Notes under the pieces: model-generated
The model's input: only the letters and a program-made list of their open reading frames with translations
Told to the model about the DNA's origin: nothing
Databases searched by the model: none
From: Ditylenchus dipsaci
Taxonomy: Eukaryota > Nematoda > Chromadorea > Rhabditida > Anguinidae
Direction: 5' to 3'
NCBI GenBank assembly: GCA_004194705.1
Contig: SADC01001204.1
Coordinates: forward strand, 372,001-436,000
Length of the DNA stretch: 64,000 bases
Program-made: the position numbers and the translations under genes
In this document: positions 11,061 through 21,041 of the stretch, piece by piece
How positions within the stretch are numbered: position 1 is the stretch's first letter
Layout of the letters: every line of letters starts with the position of its first letter

Positions 11061-11246
11061 GTTAACGATCTGTTCGACCGCTTGCTGGATGAATCCGCCC
11101 ACCTGGTCAAGTATGGCGAGACTCGTACGCTTTCTTCTCGCGAAATCCAGACCTCCGTTCATCTCGTCATGCCTGGAGAGTTGGCCAAGCACGCTATCCT
11201 GGATGGAACCAAAACTATGTCCAAGTATAGTGATTCGTTAACTTGA
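11061..11246 (+). pseudogene. Histone H2B C-terminal exon captured in transposon, copy 1
   Basis: This is a 61-codon open exon after a TTTCTCAG acceptor. It reads VNDLFDRLLDESAHLVKYGE, then TLSSREIQTSVHLVMPGELAKHA, then SKYSDSLT and stop, which is the H2B alpha2-alpha3-alphaC region of the histone fold, ending where H2B normally ends. Canonical animal H2B genes have no introns, yet this piece sits behind a splice acceptor and downstream of RPB1 segments. It is still open, unlike copy 2. Confidence 0.88.
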
Positions 11247-11907
11247 GCCGGAAATTGCTGACCAGCCATCGTCTCCTATTAAAAATCGTCCGTTACCGTC
11301 TTATGTTGTTCCCACATTTGTTTTTTTTCTGACATAAAAATCTCTGCTTGAACTTTCTTTTTCGAATAGAGCGGTGTTGATATAGGGTGTGTGATGAATT
11401 GGCTTAAAAATTTGCTCGACAGAATTTTCACGCACTTTTAGTACATTTATGGACATGATACATAACTAGTTGTGGGATGCCAGAATATTATTTCCGGAAT
11501 TCATGATACGGACAAACAAGATTTTGAAAAAGACATAAGATGCAAGTTCTAAACAAAAGATCTTTTGGAGTAAAAGACCGTGTGCTTTTTGCAAAAAACA
11601 GTTCATTTTGGTGAAGAAAAGACAAAAAATCATGGTTCGCAAAAACAGCAAATTTGCTGAAATGCAGCAAAAATAATTGGCGTTGTGTGTTTATTAAAAA
11701 CAGCGATATTGCAGCAAAAACGCAGCAAAAATTTTGCTGCATTTCAGCAAAATTTTGCTGCATTTCTTCGTCTCCCACATATTTCGCGTTTTGCATTTTT
11801 TCAACTATATTTTTAGGTTTTTTTTCTGTCTGGAGTCAAAAAATGTATGAAAAATCAGTATAAGAGGAATACTTAGGCTTCATGCAGCCCGTAGAAGTCA
11901 CTCTTAA

Positions 11908-12298
11908 AGGGGAGGAGGGATTTTCATATAAGCATCGGCTAGGTCACAGGTTCAAATCCACCTGGATGCATTACATATTTTCACTCCATTTTTCATGTTT
12001 TATTTTCAAGTTTGGTATGAAAATAATGCTCATTCTCATGGCTATCCGACAAGACTATCAGCGCATGGTTGAACAACTATAACAGCTGAGTTGAAGGCTT
12101 AAGCCCACCTGAATTAGCTACCTCATTTTTGGGTTTTCCTTGATTGATATGTTCTGTATTTTCTTTACAATTACACATTTTTTATACCAATGTGTAGCCC
12201 TGATTCTAGGCTATGGCTTATATCTAAGCTATAATATAGTTGAAGATTGAAATTTAGTCAACTAAAATTTAAAAATCTCCAATGTAGGGCCATCCTAT
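11908..12298 (+). mobile_element. tRNA-related SINE-like repeat, copy a
   Basis: The head holds a B-box-like AGGTCACAGGTTCAAATCC. The body is shared with 15160-15545, including AGTTTGGTATGAAAA, a TTGATTGATAT segment and a CCATCCTA tail. An inverted partial copy is at 13030-13200. A pol III SINE is the likeliest class; the A box is weak. Confidence 0.55.
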
Positions 12299-12600
12299 TC
12301 GTCGAACATACTCTCTTTCTCTTGGTCAAACCTTCGAAGCTACCAACTTGTTTATAGTTATTTGAATGTGAAAACATTTATACTTCATTCCCCGTGCAAC
12401 TCTGATTTTAAAAAATGAACAAGAAGAGGATAAGGACAGATCAGAAGGATGACAACGAGGACGAAGAAGGGATTCAGAACTTTTCAGCCACCTCTCGAGC
12501 CTGAAAGCTTCTAGGATTGACTAAGGGTGTGTATATCAAACGAAAAAATGATGTGGGTCGCCAAACTAAATGGCAAAATCTAAAAAAGATTGTAAGTTCA

Positions 12601-12790
12601 CCATCACTCACGATCAGTACTCAAGTGGCCCGATCCTCGTAGTTGGGGAGTACCTAGGTTGGGGAGTACCAGTATGGGGAGTACCTAAGAGGGGAATACC
12701 CATGAGGTAGTACTCAAGTGGTGGTACCCAGGTGGAAGAGTACACAGGATGAAGCTACGCAGAAAGTAGTACACAGTAGTCCAAAAAGAT
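12601..12790. repeat. Degenerate minisatellite (GGGGAGTACC units)
   Basis: Irregular units around GGGGAGTACC with variants such as GGTGGTACCCAGGTGG. It resembles the CTGGATGGTACCCAAACC arrays at 47.3 and 53.8 kb and may descend from the same source. Confidence 0.5.
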
Positions 12791-13029
12791 TCGGAAAATA
12801 TTGAAAATTTCGCGTAGGTGGCTTCTTGCCCCATCGATTCACCAGAAAAATCGGTGACATCACGCTATCTGTGAGCTTTTCAATACGAAACACAAAATTT
12901 GTTCCATTTAAAACAATATGAATGAGTTGCAGAAAAATAAAAGAAAAATAAAATTCAAACTTAAACTTTTTTATGATTTTTTTAAATTTTTTTCAGACCA
13001 TCCTGTACACGGGAGGTGTACCCAGATGG

Positions 13030-13200
13030 GGATCCCAGGTTTGGTACCCAGCAGTCCCTTTTGTTGGATAGCCATGAGAATGAGCATTATTTTCATACCA
13101 AACTTGAAAATAAAACATGAAAAATGGAGTGAAAGATATGTAATGCATCCAGGGGATTTGAACCTGTGACCTAGACGATTTTATATGAAAATCGGCTCTA
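13030..13200 (-). mobile_element. Inverted partial SINE copy
   Basis: It is the reverse complement of the head and first part of the repeat at 11908-12298, including GGATTTGAACCTGTGACCTAG (B-box complement). Together with that copy it forms a spaced inverted pair inside the large foldback. Confidence 0.55.
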
Positions 13201-13250
13201 GGTGAATTCATCCTCAACGAATTCATCCTCGGTGAATTCATCCTCCTTTT
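13201..13250. repeat. GAATTCATCCTCGGT array, left arm
   Basis: About three units of a 15-bp repeat. The inverse array, with about seven units, is at 14285-14395, and both sides continue into CTTTTTGTC(C/T)TG on the inner edge, so they are terminal arrays of a foldback of about 1.2 kb (13.2-14.4 kb). Confidence 0.65.
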
Positions 13251-13533
13251 TGTCCTGGGCAGAATATGTTTAAAGACCTGATTTTTATATATTAAGAGAG
13301 CACCCTCATTTTGTGGAGCACCCTCAGAGAGCACCCTTATTGATGTCGGGACCAAACAAGGGCCCAAGAATTGACCACCCTAACCAAATTCCTGGGTATA
13401 TAACTCCTAGTCAGGTGGGTGTCCACCTGGATAGCCTAAAAATGGAAGCAAAAAAAGTTTACACTTAGTGGGACTCGAACTAGTAACCTCGGTGACAGCA
13501 ACCCCTCCCCAATTTAGACCAACTGGTCATAAA

Positions 13534-13842
13534 CCAGGTGGTCGACCACTTGGATCAAACTTTTTTTTACTTTTTAGAGTTCCAAAAAAAAATTTCTGCA
13601 CTAATTCGAGCATGCTGAAGATGGTTTGACCGTGGTAAAATCACGTTTTATCAAAGAATTTTCGATTTATCGCTAACGATTGATTTTGATAAATCAAGAA
13701 TTACCAATAACTCAAAAATTTATTCATAAAATGTAATTTTACCACTGTCAAACCATCTTCAGCATGCTCGAATTAGCGCAAAAAATTAATTTGGAACCCG
13801 AAAAAGTAAAAATTTTTTTGATCCAAGTAGTCGACCACTTGG
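13534..13842. mobile_element. Hairpin-capped MITE (CCAAGTGG family), copy 1
   Basis: Both ends are self-palindromes of the type CCAAGTGGTCGACCACTTGG. Between them the arms pair over about 140 bp each (GCATGCTGAAGATGGTTTGA, AAATCACGTTTTATC). A third palindromic cap lies at about 13930-13949. Confidence 0.75.
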
Positions 13843-14284
13843 TTTGGTGCATGGATTCTCAGGGTGATGTAGAGGTTGCTAGTGAAAAAAAAATGTTTCG
13901 GGACGCGAAAACGTGAAAAAATTTCATCCAAGTGGACGACCACTTGGTTCGGTTTGGTAAATGTTCGTAAATTGAGTGGTTTGCATTATTTAGTATTATC
14001 AAACAATCTTTAGCATAAAATTTTTGGTATGCTAAAATCGGGTTTTAGTGATTAAGGCGCGCTTGTGTGATTCAGAGCCATTTTATGGCGTTAAATTCAC
14101 TTTTAGCTGGTTTGAGGTTGTTTTAAGAGGTTTGAGTTGGTTTTGGATGGTTTGAGACCATTCGGGGTGTTTAAGGTGGTTTTGAGTGGTTTGGGGTGGC
14201 TTCGGATGGTTTGGGACATTGGGGTGAACAAAACCCTTTCACCTAAGTTTAAAAATTATAACAACTATATTTCCTGTCAAGACA

Positions 14285-14395
14285 AAAAGGAGGATGAATT
14301 CACCGAGGATGAATTCACCGGAGGATGAATTCGCTAGAGGATGAATTCACCGAGGATGAATTCACCGAGGATAAATTGGTTGAGGATGAATTCGC
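14285..14395. repeat. GAATTCACCGAGGAT array, right arm
   Basis: Inverse partner of 13201-13250, with about seven units differing by one or two bases (ACCGAGG, GCTAGAGG, TTGGTTGAGG). Confidence 0.65.
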
Positions 14396-14814
14396 CGTCG
14401 CGCATGAAAATCCCTCCCTCCCCTTTAAGAGTGACTTCTACGGGCTGCATGAAGCCTAAGTATTCTCTTATGCTGGTGGTTCATACATTTTTGACTCCAG
14501 ACAGAAAAAAAACCTAAAAATATAGTTGAAAAATGCAAAACGCGAAATATGTGGGAGACGAAGAAATGCAGCAAAATTTTGCTGAAATGCAGCAAAATTT
14601 TTGCTGCGTTTTTGCTGCAATTTCGCTGTTTTTTATAAACACACAACGCCAATTATTTTTGCTGCATTTCAGCAAATTTGCTGTTTTTGCGAACCATGCA
14701 AAAATTTAAAAAGGCGGATAAAAACGCCAATTTAATTCTTGGCGTTTTGTTTAAGTTGAACTACAAGGAAATTTGAATTTTGAAAGGGTGTGAGCCATCG
14801 CCACTGGCGATTCG

Positions 14815-14935
14815 CCAGTCGCAATTCAAATTGTCGCAATTTGAATTTGTCGCAATTTGAATTGTTGCAACTTAATTGTCGCAATTTGAATTTGTCGCAA
14901 TTTGAATTGTTGCAATTTAAATTGTCGCAAGCTAC
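14815..14935. repeat. Tandem AATTGTCGCAATTTG array, right member of a distant inverted pair
   Basis: Seven to eight units of about 15 bp, the inverse of the array at 2780-2905, with the matching inner/outer flank AAGCTACTCCTGCCCC. Confidence 0.6.
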
Positions 14936-15159
14936 TCCTGCCCCGAAACAAACCTTAAACCTATTTTTTGAAAACAACGTTGTTTGAACGTCTTTTCTTG
15001 AATGGATTTTGTGTGAATGTTCTTTTGTTGAACAGACTTTGTGTGAGTCTCCCATATGTTTGAATCTCCCAATGTCTGAGAATCCTTTGTTGCAGATGGA
15101 TACCACCAGAATTCAGTGTCAGGTTTTTAAGCTGTGATCGTAAAAAAATTTTAAGGGGG

Positions 15160-15545
15160 GAGAACTTTATATACGCATCGCCCAAGTCACAGGTTCGACT
15201 ATCATAGGGTGCAAACCTTATTTTTTACTTTCTTTTATTTAAAAGTTTGGTGTAAAAACGATCCTCACATTCTTGGCTATTCAACAATATCATTAGCTCA
15301 GAGTTTAACATTACCTACTGGAGCTTATTTATAGGCTGAAATAGGCTGAATTTCCGAAAATCGATAGGTTTCGGGGTTTTTCTTTGACTGCTTTGATTGA
15401 TATTTTTTATTTTTCTAGAAGTAACATGTTTCGTACACCAAGACTATAAGCTTTTATTTAAGCTATCAAACTAAAAAATGACTGTTAAGTTAGAGTTATA
15501 ATTCAAAAAACATCTAACGATGTCTAATTCCACGCCATCCTACAC
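15160..15545 (+). mobile_element. tRNA-related SINE-like repeat, copy b
   Basis: The head reads CATCGCCCAAGTCACAGGTTCG. The body aligns over its whole length with 11908-12298, ending CCATCCTACA. A short inverted head lies at about 15680-15745. Confidence 0.55.
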
Positions 15546-16214
15546 AGGGGTGTTATTTCGATTAAATCCCAAAAATTAGGGCATTTGCTGACAGTAAAGC
15601 AGTGCTAAAAATAATTCCAATCGATTTGTTAGTAGTTTTCGGTCCTAGAAGTCAATGAACTTAATAAAAGTAAATAAAGTGTGCATCGAGGGGGACTTGA
15701 ACCTTCGACCCTAGGCGATGTGTATATAAAGTCCCACCCCCTAAAAAAAATTTGCCTCGGTTCCTCTTGTGTTTTCTGAAAAAAATAAATAAAAAGCCGC
15801 CTAAATTAGGCGTGTCACCTTATTTAGGGGTAGCCTAAAGTAGGTGGATTTAGGACGGCTTTTCCCATTTAATCACTTTAATTAAGGAGAAAATCTCATA
15901 CCTTATTTCAATACCATGTTAGGTTCAAATTCCAAAACAGCTATAATCCCTGTTTTCACAACTTTCGAGGTCTTGTTTAGGGTTGCGCGCGTTCGTTTAA
16001 TTTGGCCTAAGCCGTTTACCGTTTAGGACCCGTTTATCAGATCTGTTTACCGTTTACGTTTAATAAAAATGACCCGTTTAAACGGCCGTTTAATCCGTTT
16101 AATTTGTTATTTTCCATACTCAAGTGTTCAACCACATAGAAACATCATTCTCACACAATTTTATTGACATACAGAAACGCTCAATAAACAGAAGAGTAAA
16201 TGAAACGTAACATA

Positions 16215-16472
16215 CAGTCAAACCACGTATTTACAAACCCTCGACTTAACGAAAAACCTAACATAACGAACCTTTTTTCGATGCCTATTTGGTCAGCGAT
16301 CTGGGAAAATGACTAATAGTCTATCCCCGACTTAACGAGACCCGCAACTTAACGAATATTTTTTACGGTCTTCAGTAGGTTTGGCCCCACCCGCAATTTC
16401 CTCCCGCGTCCCAAGAAACGGGGGGAGGCCAACTTTAGTCTTCAGAGATTTCGTTAAGACGAAGTTTGACTG
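16215..16472. mobile_element. TA-flanked pogo/Tc1-type MITE
   Basis: It starts CAGTCAAAC and ends GTTTGACTG with TA on both sides. Internal motifs TTAACGAAAAACC and CGACTTAACGAGACC resemble Tigger/pogo-like termini. 258 bp, no coding capacity; inserted in the hAT element. Confidence 0.75.
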
Positions 16473-16951
16473 TATTAGTCATCTCCGGATTCTTCGTCAT
16501 CTGATTTTTTTCTTGCTCAACTTCCTTTTCATCAGGCTCTGTGGAAGGCGCGAATTTTAACCTTTTCAGGTGCCATTATCCAAGAAAGGCGATATTAAAA
16601 AAGACGAAACCAACCACCAAAACAGTAATGGCTAAAATAGAAGAGCGGCCTTGCCACAAAAACCGAAAAGAATACCGTATTTCCACTAATTACTCGGTAT
16701 ACAACCGATTCGTTACAAAAACTGATTCGTTACACCGATTCGTTACACTGACGATTAGTTATACCGATTCGTTACATTGACGATTCGTTACGCCGATTCG
16801 TTACACCGACTATTCGTTACACCGATTCGTTACACTCTTTCTAATTTGTTTCCAGTTTTTCAAAAACTGGTGTCTTTTCAACTTTTGTTTTCAATTTTTA
16901 TGCTTACCTTAGCTTTACTGGTTTAACTGATTTTGTTCTTAGAAAATTGAG

Positions 16952-19433
16952 ATGTCTAACGTTCAATTGGTTCATTCGAAGCGTATCGGTGTAAAGACAG
17001 CCCCAATCACTTACACTGAAGATGGTCTGGGATGCTATGTGTGGACGAAAAGCGGAAGATCGACTGTCAAAGAAGGAATCGAGCAAGCCTACTACAGCTG
17101 TTCCGGTTGTCGAGCTAAAAAGCGAAAAGATCACCCATTGCACAAGGTCCCATTGCACAAGGTCACCCATTGCACAAGGTTCTCAAATTCAACGTAAGCA
17201 CGAATCAGTTTCTGGGAGATCCGGCGGTATACGATCACATCTGCTCAGCTATGAATCTGAATCAGGTTTTTCTAATAAACGCGACTAATTTGATTTTTGG
17301 TATAGGTGCGCGGCGTCAACATCCGTCGAAGTGTGCAAGCAGAGCTGGCTGCAGGAATCAAAGAAACGTCAGCTGCCGCCAGAGTCAGAATTGATGGAAG
17401 AATCGTCCATAATTTCTTGAATGTTCCTGAAGCAGGTTTGGTTTTTATGGGTGGCTTTGTGGGTTGAAAGATTGATTCCTCTTCAGATGTCGCTCAGATC
17501 CGAGATGCTGCGGTGGGAAGCGTAATCGCAGTGAAAAGGGCTCTTTATCGTGCCAAGCAAAAAACATCCAAATATCAACACGTTTGAAGAATTCCTAGCG
17601 GCGTTGAATCGGGGCATGCGTTAACTTTGAGAGGAACTGAGGCAAACGAGGGACATCAACATTTCGGAGAACAGCTTCTTTTTTATGGCGGTATGGTTTT
17701 GACTTGGTGATTTTTGATCAGGTTTATCTGCTTTCAGATGATGATATGCTTATCTTCTCGTCCATTCGCCAGTTGAGTGTGTTAAGTAACTGCACACACA
17801 TTATCTCGGACGGGACTTTCAAGTACGCGCCGAAAGGAACAAAGCAGATTTACCGCTTGTTCGGGCTGATTCGAGGGACCCATGCTACTCCATTGGTGAC
17901 AGTTCTATTCAATAAGAAGTCAAAGGATATCTACAAAAAAATGTGGCAGAAATGTAATGTTTGTGACTTTAGTAGTTCTAACATTTTGATGGTTTTCAGT
18001 GAAAGAAGGGCTCTCCAATCAGGTGGTTGTCAATTCAATTCGTTTTGCAAATTTCGACGCAGAAATCGCGGCGTATTTTTCCTTCCAATAAGTTTTTCCG
18101 GGTGTTTCCGTCAAGCTATGCTCATTCCATGCGAAGCAAGGACTCTACAGAAAGGTAAAGGTTGCTTTAAAGGACCATGAAACTTGATAAGCACAGAAAT
18201 TTGCGGAATTCGAATTCGCGCGAGACCACCCTAATTTTGTCCATAATGTTTTTGAATTAATTTTTTTTGTGTGCATTGAAAATTTGAATACCATTTATGA
18301 GTAAATTTTAACGCATACTCATATAAGTTGTTATGGTGCAGTGTAAGTAGGATAAATCGTTCGATCTGGCATAGTCGAGCAACGTTGGGCTCGACTAGTA
18401 GATGGTTCTATATTTTGAAAAAATTTACATGCAAACAAAAAACAATTCAAAAACATTATTGACAAAATTAGGGTGGTCCCGCGCGAATTCGAAATTTCCA
18501 AATTGCTGTGCTTATCAAGTTTCATGGTCCTTTAAAATTGTTTTTCTCAGTCAGCTTTAGGTACAAAGCCTCGGACTTTCGGCGGAATATCAAGCAAACA
18601 GTCAGCTGCAAACAATCGTGAGAATGCTGGGCATTGCAAATCACGCCAATGGTAGAATGGATGCCTGGCCTTCAGCTGCTGCGAATCCGAATTGCGGATG
18701 CGGTCTTAACTCAGGACGTCAAGGAGAAGGTGGAAAATCTTCTGCAATACTTTCAGTAAGCATTTTCGTCTAATTTGGAGGATGTTATACACTCGTTGCA
18801 GAAACACATGGCTCTCGCTTGGAGAAATTTTTTGTCTCTTTGCATATTCTGGACCGAGAACTACAAACCATGCCGAAAGTTATCACAGTAAGCAGCGCTT
18901 ACATTTCTCCATAAACTCCAAGCTTGGGCACTGGGCCATGGTCTTCAAGCAGGTATATTTGTTTAAAGCATTTCGGAAACATGGTTTAAAGTTTGGCATT
19001 AGGTGACACATACGGAAGAGATGGATGCAGTGGACGTCTTTGAAGGCCGGCAGCCACCAAGAAGGCAGAGAACAAACTACTCGGAAATCACTCAAAGCTT
19101 GGCCGAAGAGAAGGTATTTTTGTGGATTTCCAACTTTGCTTACTTTGTTTCAGGACAAACTACTCCAATTCCTCTCGTCGGATGATGGGATGTTCCGTGG
19201 TCAGCTATACGTCCATAAGATGTCCAAATACCTCAAGCGAGTTGGACGTCTGATGGGAATTAATGCTGCGGAATACAGGTGTATTTGTGGCTAAATTTTA
19301 ACTTTGATGTTTATTTGTTTGCAGTGAAGTTCTTGCTGAAGATGAGACCGAAGCTAACCCCGTTGAAATGCCTGAAGAACAGGTGGTGGACATGGTCCTT
19401 GAAGAAAACCCGGCTGAGATTCAATTGTTCTGA
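16952..19433 (+). pseudogene. MULE transposase 2, several lesions
   Basis: The ATG at 16952 starts SNVQLVHSKRIGV. A Cys-rich basic stretch (YYSCSGCRAKKRKDHP) suggests a zinc finger. A 15-bp segment encoding HPLHKV is triplicated at 17130-17180. The core has HIISDGTFKYAPKGTKQIYR with the first catalytic Asp, GLIRGTHATPLVTVLFNKKS, then a segment with CEARTL (probably the CxxH region in a shifted frame), and near the end TTNHAESYHSKQRLHF. The C-terminus is acidic and ends EENPAEIQLF. Compensating shifts lie near 17565 and 17616 and more around 18000-18700. Introns of about 40-60 nt are typical; one hosts the TTAA foldback. Confidence 0.8.
18171..18531. mobile_element. TTAA-flanked foldback in a MULE intron
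   Basis: TTAA at 18167-18170 and 18532-18535 flanks inverted AGGACCATGAAACTTGATAA arms of about 140 bp. The same terminal AGGACCATG occurs at 40333-40518. TTAA targeting suggests piggyBac-type mobilisation. It sits between the donor at 18154 and the TTTCTCAG acceptor at about 18550. Confidence 0.78.
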
Positions 19434-20441
19434 ATTTATGTTATGATATATCACTTGTTCTTTTTGAAAATGTTATGTTATCCCGTTTGGATTCAATAAA
19501 TTTTACAAAACCAATTAAGGTAGTATTACCTGGTTCGAATTTACGTATTTGATTAAATAAAACACTGTCTATAATAGTGAAGATATGCAATTTTTAAATA
19601 ACTGTAACGAATCGGTGTAACCAATTGTCGGTGTAACGAATCGTCAATGTAACGAATCGGTGTAACGAATCGTCAGTGTAACGAATCGGTGTAACCAATC
19701 GTCGGTGTAACGAATCGTCAATGTAACGAATCGGTGTAACGAATCGTCAGTGTAACGAATCGGTGTAACGAATCAGTTTTTGTAACGAATCGGTTGGCAG
19801 TCTAATTACTCACCCGGCTAAGTTATTTTTTGCTTCTTCCAAAATCGGGAAATTTCGAGGTCAATCTCTAGGTTTTGGGGTTCTTAACCCAATGCTCAAA
19901 AGTGGAACCGGCAGAGCTCGCGAGAGTTGAGAAAGCGCAATAAACAGCTTTGCAAAATTTTTCCTGTGGGCTGAGATATAAATGCCCAAAGTTGAGGGGG
20001 TGAGTTATTAGAGCAGGGTGAGTTATTAGAAGAAATACGGTAAATCTGACAGTGCAGAAATTCATTGTGTTGAGATGAAACATATATTTTATGAAAATTA
20101 ATATTTAAGGGTTGTTCATTTGATGGTCATTCTATCTACACAATTAAACGGATTAAACGCCGTTTAGCAGACCCGTTTATTGTTTAATCCGTTTATCTCG
20201 GACCCGTTTATCGTTTCGTTTAATTTCTCTTGAAAAACCATTTAATCGTTTAAACGAACGGTCGTTTAAACGAACGCGCGCAACCCTAGTCTTGTTGTCA
20301 CACTCAAAAATTCAATGTCTATGAAGAATTATATTCATACGGTTGATTTGACTGACCAGAAGATTAACGGCCTGGGAGTTTTTTTTAACAAAAATATGCA
20401 AATAAGCCACTAAATACAAATGGTTAGACCAATTTTTTTAG

Positions 20442-21041
20442 ATAACCAAGGGAAGTGTGGCACAGCAAGCAGGATTAAGACTTGGAGACTATATAGAAGA
20501 ATTGCAAAATGAGTACAGACCAGATATACACACCATTGATCAGCTAGTCAACAACTCGTCCTCCAATACCTTAGCAATAGTGCTGCTCAGGTAAGGCAAA
20601 AAGCAAAATCGATCACATTGCTTGGCTTTCCTGTACACACCACTGTTGTTTTTAATTAAATTGGTTAGTCACCACCATCATCTTCACTGCAAATAATCTC
20701 ACTACTTGACCTAAATAAACGGCAATAATTTCTAATAATTCTGACTGTCGCAGGAAGAAGACCCTGTTTGCACTTTTCTCTTTCTTGCACTATTAATTGC
20801 ATTTGTCTAAATTCCCTTTTCCGCTTTTATGCAAATTTCTCTTTGTTTCAATGCAATCAAACAGACACTTAATTACAAGGTGACCATTTATTCTTTGTTT
20901 CCCTGCTTGACTTGAAGATATCGTTCGGTCTGCTGACAACTTTACTTGCATATTTTTAGAGACTTTGTGAACGGTGAATCATTCATTACTACTTCGGATT
21001 CATGTGTTCAGCAAACCAGAAATTCGTCTAGAAGTGATCGG
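20442..21041 (+). other. PDZ-encoding exons of the PDZ-LIM gene
   Basis: Exon 20442-20590 reads ITKGSVAQQAGLRLGDYIEEL, with the conserved G(S)VAxxAGLxxGD segment of PDZ domains; the end of the fold (NTLAIVLLR) runs across the splice into 20960-21041 (DFVNGESFITTSD). The donor GTAAGG follows 20590. The preceding intron contains the nested hAT stack. Confidence 0.82.

Larger units (their letters stand above)
11631..14698. mobile_element. Large foldback element with roughly 300-bp inverted repeats
   Basis: The arms at 11631-11930 and about 14400-14698 are near-identical inverses, starting CATGGTTCGCAAAAACAGC and rich in TTTGCTGAAATGCAGC units. The sister element at 46788-46806 shows the unoccupied target (GACAAAAAAATTTAAAAAGG), so the insertion is clear and the A/T-rich flank is duplicated by about 6-9 bp. 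Inside are SINE copies, minisatellites and a hairpin-capped MITE; no transposase is seen. Confidence 0.8.
6809..14792 (+). mobile_element. RPB1/H2B-carrying DNA transposon, copy 1 (interrupted twice)
   Basis: The termini are inverted CACACCCTTTCAAAATT, and the flanks give a 4-bp duplication AGCC at 6805-6808 and 14793-14796. Removing the nested MULE (7211-10164) and foldback (11631-14698) leaves about 1.9 kb, matching the stripped length of copy 2 at 41680-46888, which has the same ends and its own 4-bp duplication CGGC. No transposase is seen, so it is non-autonomous. A 4-bp duplication fits Chapaev/CMC or Sola-type elements, but I cannot assign it. The cargo is a spliced chimera of RNA polymerase II and histone H2B segments. 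Confidence 0.8.
16696..19802 (+). mobile_element. Mutator-like element (MULE 2) with array-type TIRs
   Basis: A 9-bp duplication TAATTACTC flanks it (16687-16695 and 19803-19811). The terminal inverted repeats are tandem arrays of CGATTCGTTACACCGA-type units, about seven on the left (16710-16840) and about eleven on the right (19605-19795). The inside encodes a MULE transposase. It is itself interrupted by a foldback at 18171-18531. Confidence 0.88.
16675..20040. mobile_element. TA-flanked CCGTATTTC MITE split by MULE 2
   Basis: The left end TA|CCGTATTTCCACTAATTACTC is at 16673. The right end GTTATTAGAAGAAATACGG|TA is at 20041. Intact relatives with the same termini are at 49877-50108 and 56314-56547. 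About 3.1 kb of MULE sits 20 bp inside the left end. Confidence 0.75.
15978..20288. mobile_element. hAT-type element, remnant, heavily nested
   Basis: The ends are TAGGGTTGCGCGCGTTCG inverted at both sides, and the flanks are an exact 8-bp duplication GTCTTGTT (15970-15977 and 20289-20296), the hAT signature. Subterminal regions are arrays of GTTTA-containing motifs (CCGTTTA, ACCCGTTTATC). No hAT transposase remains; the interior is occupied by two MITEs and a MULE. Confidence 0.88.

Noticed and set aside
16700..16840. CRISPR-like regularly spaced repeats (also at 19605-19795)
   Set aside because: The units run into each other without unique spacers and are mirrored at the other end of a MULE; the genome is animal.
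20746..20940. An extra exon between the two PDZ exons
   Set aside because: The two flanking exons join in phase and complete the PDZ end; the stretch between has stops in all forward frames.
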